Origin: Shewanella sp. Isolate13
GTDB lineage: Bacteria; Pseudomonadota; Gammaproteobacteria; Enterobacterales; Shewanellaceae
NCBI RefSeq assembly: GCF_022398325.1
Contig: NZ_JAKEVD010000018.1
Coordinates: 16,249-80,248 of the forward strand
Length of the DNA stretch: 64,000 nt
Direction: 5' to 3'
Each line of letters opens with the position of its first letter. Within the stretch, counting starts at the first letter, position 1. Shown here piece by piece: positions 60,636 through 64,000 of this stretch. The translations under genes and the position numbers were made by a program. The notes below the pieces were generated by a model. The model saw nothing but the letters and a program-made list of their open reading frames with translations, did no database searches and was not told where the DNA came from.

Positions 60636-61230
60636 GCTGCGCCATCGTGTATTTCGTTGCCACGCATTGTACACAACTCAAAAGATTTATGCCTTTCCAT
60701 TTGCTGATTTTATCTATTATTGCTATATTTCCCCCGCTATCGGTGATAAACAGTGGATAAAGTGTCCACAACTTACCGCAGCATAGCGTTACAGTATGAG
60801 ACTAAAAATGTTTTAATTTTGATAGTAAATCATTGATTTACGGGTCGTTGTATCAATTAAAAAGCTAAACACACGCTTTCACGACTAAATCGAAATCAAA
60901 ACCCAACTTACAACTGGTTTCTCTGCTGCATACGCCCAATTTCGAAGAATAATTTTAACTCGTCGTCAGACGCTACCGTTTCGAATTGGCATTACTGGAA
61001 AGTATTTAAAGAATTTATGGGGTTGGTTGACGTTTAACAACGAATTCCTTGTTTTTGTAAACATTAAAAAATAAGCCATAAATAGGATGCGACACGCAGA
61101 GAATGCGTCTAACAGCAATGCGCACCTTGCCTAGAGGCCGGCCGTGAGGTCCTGTTTAATAATCCTAGGCCCGTAATGCAGTGAAATAAGTATCGTTTGA
61201 TGACCTATATTAAAGAAGAATTACGTCATC
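60636..61230 (+). promoter_or_regulatory. Divergent spacer and long leader of rne
   Basis: A 595-bp spacer without a gene. It contains an inverted repeat GTAAATCA-T-TGATTTAC (60825-60841), and nearer rne a set of small stems: ACGCA-GAGAA-TGCGT (61093-61107), and GCCTAG (61129-61134) with CTAGGC (61165-61170), enclosing a GGCCGGCC palindrome. In E. coli the rne leader is ~360 bases long and mediates feedback by RNase E; a structured leader of similar size is plausible here. Confidence 0.45.
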
Positions 61231-64000
61231 ATGAAACGGATGTTAATCAATGCGACTCAATCTGAAGAGTTGCGCGTTGCCCTTGTTGATGGGCAACAAC
61301 TTTATGATTTGGATATCGAAAGCCCAGGTCATGAACAAAAGAAAGCCAATATTTACAAAGGTACAATCACACGAGTAGAGCCGTCTCTTGAAGCGGCTTT
61401 CGTTGATTATGGTGCTGAACGTCACGGCTTCCTACCTCTTAAAGAAATAGCTCGTGAATACTTCCCTAAAGGTTACTCTTTTCAAGGCCGTCCTAGCATC
61501 AAGGAAGTGGTTAAAGAAGGTCAGGAAGTTATCATTCAAATTGATAAAGAAGAGCGTGGCAACAAAGGTGCTGCACTAACTACCTTTATCAGTCTTGCGG
61601 GTTCTTATCTTGTTCTTATGCCAAATAACCCTCGTGCAGGCGGTATTTCACGTCGTATCGAAGGTGATGAGCGTACAGAGCTTAAAGCTGCACTAGCAGA
61701 GCTTGAAGTGCCACAAGGCATGGGGCTAATCGTTCGCACCGCAGGTGTAGGTAAAGACCCAGCAGAGTTAAAGTGGGATCTTAAAGTACTACAACACCAC
61801 TGGGCTGCGATTAAAGAAGCGGCAGAAAGTGCACCAGCGCCTTTCCTAATCCATCAAGAAAGTAACGTTATCGTTCGCGCCATTCGTGACTACTTACGCC
61901 GTGATGTTGGCGAGATCTTGATCGATCACCCACGCATCTATGAGCAAGCAAAAGAACACGTATCTCTTGTTCGCCCAGACTTTGTCGAGCGTATTAAGCG
62001 TTACGACGCTGAAGTGCCGCTATTTACGCATTACCAAATCGAAACTCAAATCGAATCTGCGTTCCAACGCGAAGTACGTCTACCATCTGGTGGCTCGATT
62101 GTAATCGATCCAACAGAAGCTCTTACCTCTATCGATATTAACTCAGCCCGCGCAACTAAGGGCGGCGATATCGAAGAGACAGCACTGAATACTAACCTTG
62201 AAGCAGCAGATGAAATTGCACGTCAATTACGTCTCCGTGACTTAGGTGGTTTAGTTGTTATCGACTTTATCGATATGACACCAGTACGTCATCAACGTGA
62301 AGTTGAAAAGCGCATGCAGGATGCCGTTCACCACGACAGAGCACGCGTGCAATTGGGCCGTATCTCTCGCTTTGGTTTGATGGAAATGTCACGTCAGCGT
62401 TTGCGTCCATCACTTGAAGAATCTGCAGCGCACCTATGCCCACGCTGTCATGGCCAAGGCACAATTCGTGGTACTGAATCTCTTGCGTTATCAATTCTTC
62501 GTCTAATGGAAGAGGAAGCCATCAAAGAGAACACATCGCAAATTGAAGCGGTTGTTCCTGTTGATGTTGCAGCTTTCCTACTAAACGAGAAGCGTAAAGC
62601 GATCCGTATTACTGAAAAACGCCATAACGTTGAAGTGTACGTGATCCCAGATCCAAATATGACGACACCGGATTACCGTGTTGTGCGTCATCGTAAAGAT
62701 GATGAGATCAGTGAATCTAGCTATAAGCTACTTGAAAAAGAAGAGTCCAAGCTATACGAGCCGCGCAAACTGGAAAGAGCTGCCGCTCCACAGCCTGCGT
62801 TAAAAGGCTTCTCAACACCTAAGAAAGCCGCTGTCGAAACCAAGCCAGCAGCCCCTAAGAGAGCAGAACCTGGTTTATTTGCTAAGATCGCTGCTGCAAT
62901 TAGTTCACTATTTGGTAGCAAAGAAGAGCCAAAAGCTGAACCAAAGAAGCAAGAAAAAGACAGCCGCAACAACCAAGGCCGTAACAATAACCGTCGTAAT
63001 AGTAATCGCCGTAATGACCCACGTCGTAACCGCAATGAAAACCGTAACGACACTGAGCAGACTAAAGAGAAGCGCAGTAAGAACAGTCGTAATGATAGAA
63101 ACGAAGACCGTTCACAGTCTCAGGAAGAGACTAGCAAGCGCCAACCTCGCGGTGATAAAAATCGCTCTCGCCAAGAGGCCAGCAACGAAAATGAACAGCC
63201 TAAGCAAGAAGCAGCACGTGAACGTCGTCAACGTCGTAACATGCGTCGCAAAGTTCGTGTAAGTAACGAAGCTGAAGAGGTAAAAGCGGAAGTGGCTAAA
63301 GTTGATGCTCCAGCGCCAACAAAAGCAACTAACGAAGACAAGCCTGCTAAGCCAAAGCGTCAACCACGTAAGCCTAAGGCTAAAGTTGAGGCGGTTGAAG
63401 CTGCAGAACAAGTTGTTGCGGCTACAGTGGTTGAAGCGCCTGCTGAAGCGCCAAAGCCTGCAGTTGAAGATAAAGTTGAAACTAAGGTAGAAGCTAAGGT
63501 CGAAGCACCTGCTGAAGCGAATGTAGAAGCCAAGGTAGAATCAGCTGAAGAAACGACTTCAGAAGAAAATGCTCGTGAGCCTCGTGAAGGTCAACGCAGA
63601 AGCCGTCGTAGCCCGCGCCACCTACGTGCTGCAGGACAGCGTCGCCGCCGTGATGGCGAAGCAGCTCAGCAAACAGAAGAAGGTCAAGCAGCAGTTGTGG
63701 CAGTAGAGCCTGTAACAACGGTAGTTGAAAGCACCTCTGATGTTGTCGTTGTCGCACCAGCCGAAACTGTTACTGCTGAAGCTAAACCAGTAGTTGAAGC
63801 CAAAGCTGAGGCTAAGCCTGTAGTTGAAGCTAAGCCAGAAGCTGAAGCTAAACCAGAAGTTGAAGCTAAGCCAGAAGTTGAAGCTAAACCAGAAGTTGAA
63901 GCTAAGCCAGAAGTTGAAGCTAAACCAGAAGTTGAAGCTAAGCCAGAAGTTGAAGCTAAGCCAGAAGTTGAAGCTAAGCCAGAAGTTGAAGCTAAACCTG
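61231..64000 (+). CDS. rne: Ribonuclease E, N-terminal ~920 residues (runs off the right edge)
   Basis: Essential endoribonuclease and degradosome scaffold. The first 923 codons are present, with no stop. The catalytic half has the S1 domain ([20 protein letters not shown]), the DNase I-like site with Asp in [10 protein letters not shown] and in [11 protein letters not shown], and the zinc-link CPRC. After about residue 525 comes a scaffold: a membrane-anchoring-like segment [15 protein letters not shown], an Arg/Asn-rich RNA-binding region, then long Ala/Glu/Lys/Pro/Val-rich tracts. The end is an exact 18-bp tandem repeat. The ATG at 61231 matches the standard [10 protein letters not shown] start. 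Confidence 0.96.
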   Translation, partial: MKRMLINATQSEELRVALVDGQQLYDLDIESPGHEQKKANIYKGTITRVEPSLEAAFVDYGAERHGFLPLKEIAREYFPKGYSFQGRPSIKEVVKEGQEVIIQIDKEERGNKGAALTTFISLAGSYLVLMPNNPRAGGISRRIEGDERTELKAALAELEVPQGMGLIVRTAGVGKDPAELKWDLKVLQHHWAAIKEAAESAPAPFLIHQESNVIVRAIRDYLRRDVGEILIDHPRIYEQAKEHVSLVRPDFVERIKRYDAEVPLFTHYQIETQIESAFQREVRLPSGGSIVIDPTEALTSIDINSARATKGGDIEETALNTNLEAADEIARQLRLRDLGGLVVIDFIDMTPVRHQREVEKRMQDAVHHDRARVQLGRISRFGLMEMSRQRLRPSLEESAAHLCPRCHGQGTIRGTESLALSILRLMEEEAIKENTSQIEAVVPVDVAAFLLNEKRKAIRITEKRHNVEVYVIPDPNMTTPDYRVVRHRKDDEISESSYKLLEKEESKLYEPRKLERAAAPQPALKGFSTPKKAAVETKPAAPKRAEPGLFAKIAAAISSLFGSKEEPKAEPKKQEKDSRNNQGRNNNRRNSNRRNDPRRNRNENRNDTEQTKEKRSKNSRNDRNEDRSQSQEETSKRQPRGDKNRSRQEASNENEQPKQEAARERRQRRNMRRKVRVSNEAEEVKAEVAKVDAPAPTKATNEDKPAKPKRQPRKPKAKVEAVEAAEQVVAATVVEAPAEAPKPAVEDKVETKVEAKVEAPAEANVEAKVESAEETTSEENAREPREGQRRSRRSPRHLRAAGQRRRRDGEAAQQTEEGQAAVVAVEPVTTVVESTSDVVVVAPAETVTAEAKPVVEAKAEAKPVVEAKPEAEAKPEVEAKPEVEAKPEVEAKPEVEAKPEVEAKPEVEAKPEVEAKPEVEAKP
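63844..64000 (+). repeat. 18-bp tandem repeat in rne encoding EAKPEV hexads
   Basis: Eight full copies of GAAGCTAARCCAGAAGTT (63844-63987) and the start of a ninth reach the window edge. The only difference between the eight is A or G at the Lys codon, in the order A,G,A,G,A,G,G,G, which suggests growth first as a 36-bp then as an 18-bp unit. More divergent copies lie upstream (about 63770-63843). The repeat keeps the frame. Confidence 0.95.

Noticed and set aside
62721..63757. Several leftward frames antisense to the rne scaffold region
   Set aside because: They are Leu/Arg/Ser-rich artefacts of the repetitive, biased codons of rne; the sense frame is unbroken RNase E.
63844..64000. Tandem repeat resembling a CRISPR array
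   Set aside because: The units are directly adjacent with no spacers, encode an in-frame hexapeptide, and lie within rne.

Overview
The window is 64 kb of gammaproteobacterial core chromosome, almost certainly from a marine Shewanella. The evidence is the gene order, protein lengths close to those of Shewanella orthologues, moderate GC with AT-rich spacers, and lineage-restricted small genes such as a DUF3802-like protein. I see no insertion sequence, integrase, prophage, CRISPR array, rRNA or tRNA gene. Gene density is high, and most units end in clear hairpin-plus-T-run terminators.

Layout. 1-2.1 kb: the 5' part of ycgL (leftward) and the minCDE division-site operon. 2.1-8.8 kb (leftward): rnd, fadD, an alpha/beta hydrolase, a methyltransferase-like protein with a signal peptide, an HELSH membrane metalloprotease with a small partner ORF, and tsaB. 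9.1-11.5 kb: a small membrane protein converging on the yoaA helicase. 11.8-19.5 kb: the complete histidine operon, with a five-His leader peptide and attenuator, then hisG-D-C-B-H-A-F-I. 19.7-25.7 kb: purC, lpxM, then pheS-pheT-ihfA. 26.1-30.4 kb: a chemoreceptor and an 868-residue Cache/PAS sensor whose kinase core looks degenerate. 30.5-34 kb: a periplasmic protein with two DTGA retropepsin-like units, two small ORFs, a YceI protein and pdxH. 34.1-38.2 kb: polyamine genes speB, a eukaryotic-class S-adenosylmethionine decarboxylase, and speA. 38.8-43 kb: an S1/CvfB-type RNA-binding protein, yceH, an ABC exporter pair and a cold-shock protein with a long leader. 43.3-49.1 kb: rlmA, sbcB, cdd, a beta-hydroxyacid dehydrogenase, an acyl-CoA thioesterase and a membrane protein. 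49.3-55.7 kb: the conserved yceD-rpmF-plsX-fabH-fabD-fabG-acpP-fabF cluster (leftward). 56.6-64 kb: yceF (Maf), a GAF/PAS/GGDEF protein, a HAD phosphatase, rluC, and rne running off the right edge inside an 18-bp tandem repeat.

How the genes work together. The his operon encodes all the enzymes from PRPP plus ATP to histidine, with transcription probably coupled to charged tRNA-His through the leader. The yceD-to-fabF cluster couples a ribosomal protein to phospholipid and fatty-acid initiation enzymes. speA and speB convert arginine to putrescine, and SpeD supplies the aminopropyl donor. The accessory genes of most interest are the double-DTGA protein, the exported methyltransferase-like protein beside the M50-type protease, and the pseudokinase-like sensor beside the chemoreceptor. 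I found no convincing wholly new multi-gene system. The findings mark the places where known families appear in unusual form or where non-coding DNA has unexplained structure.
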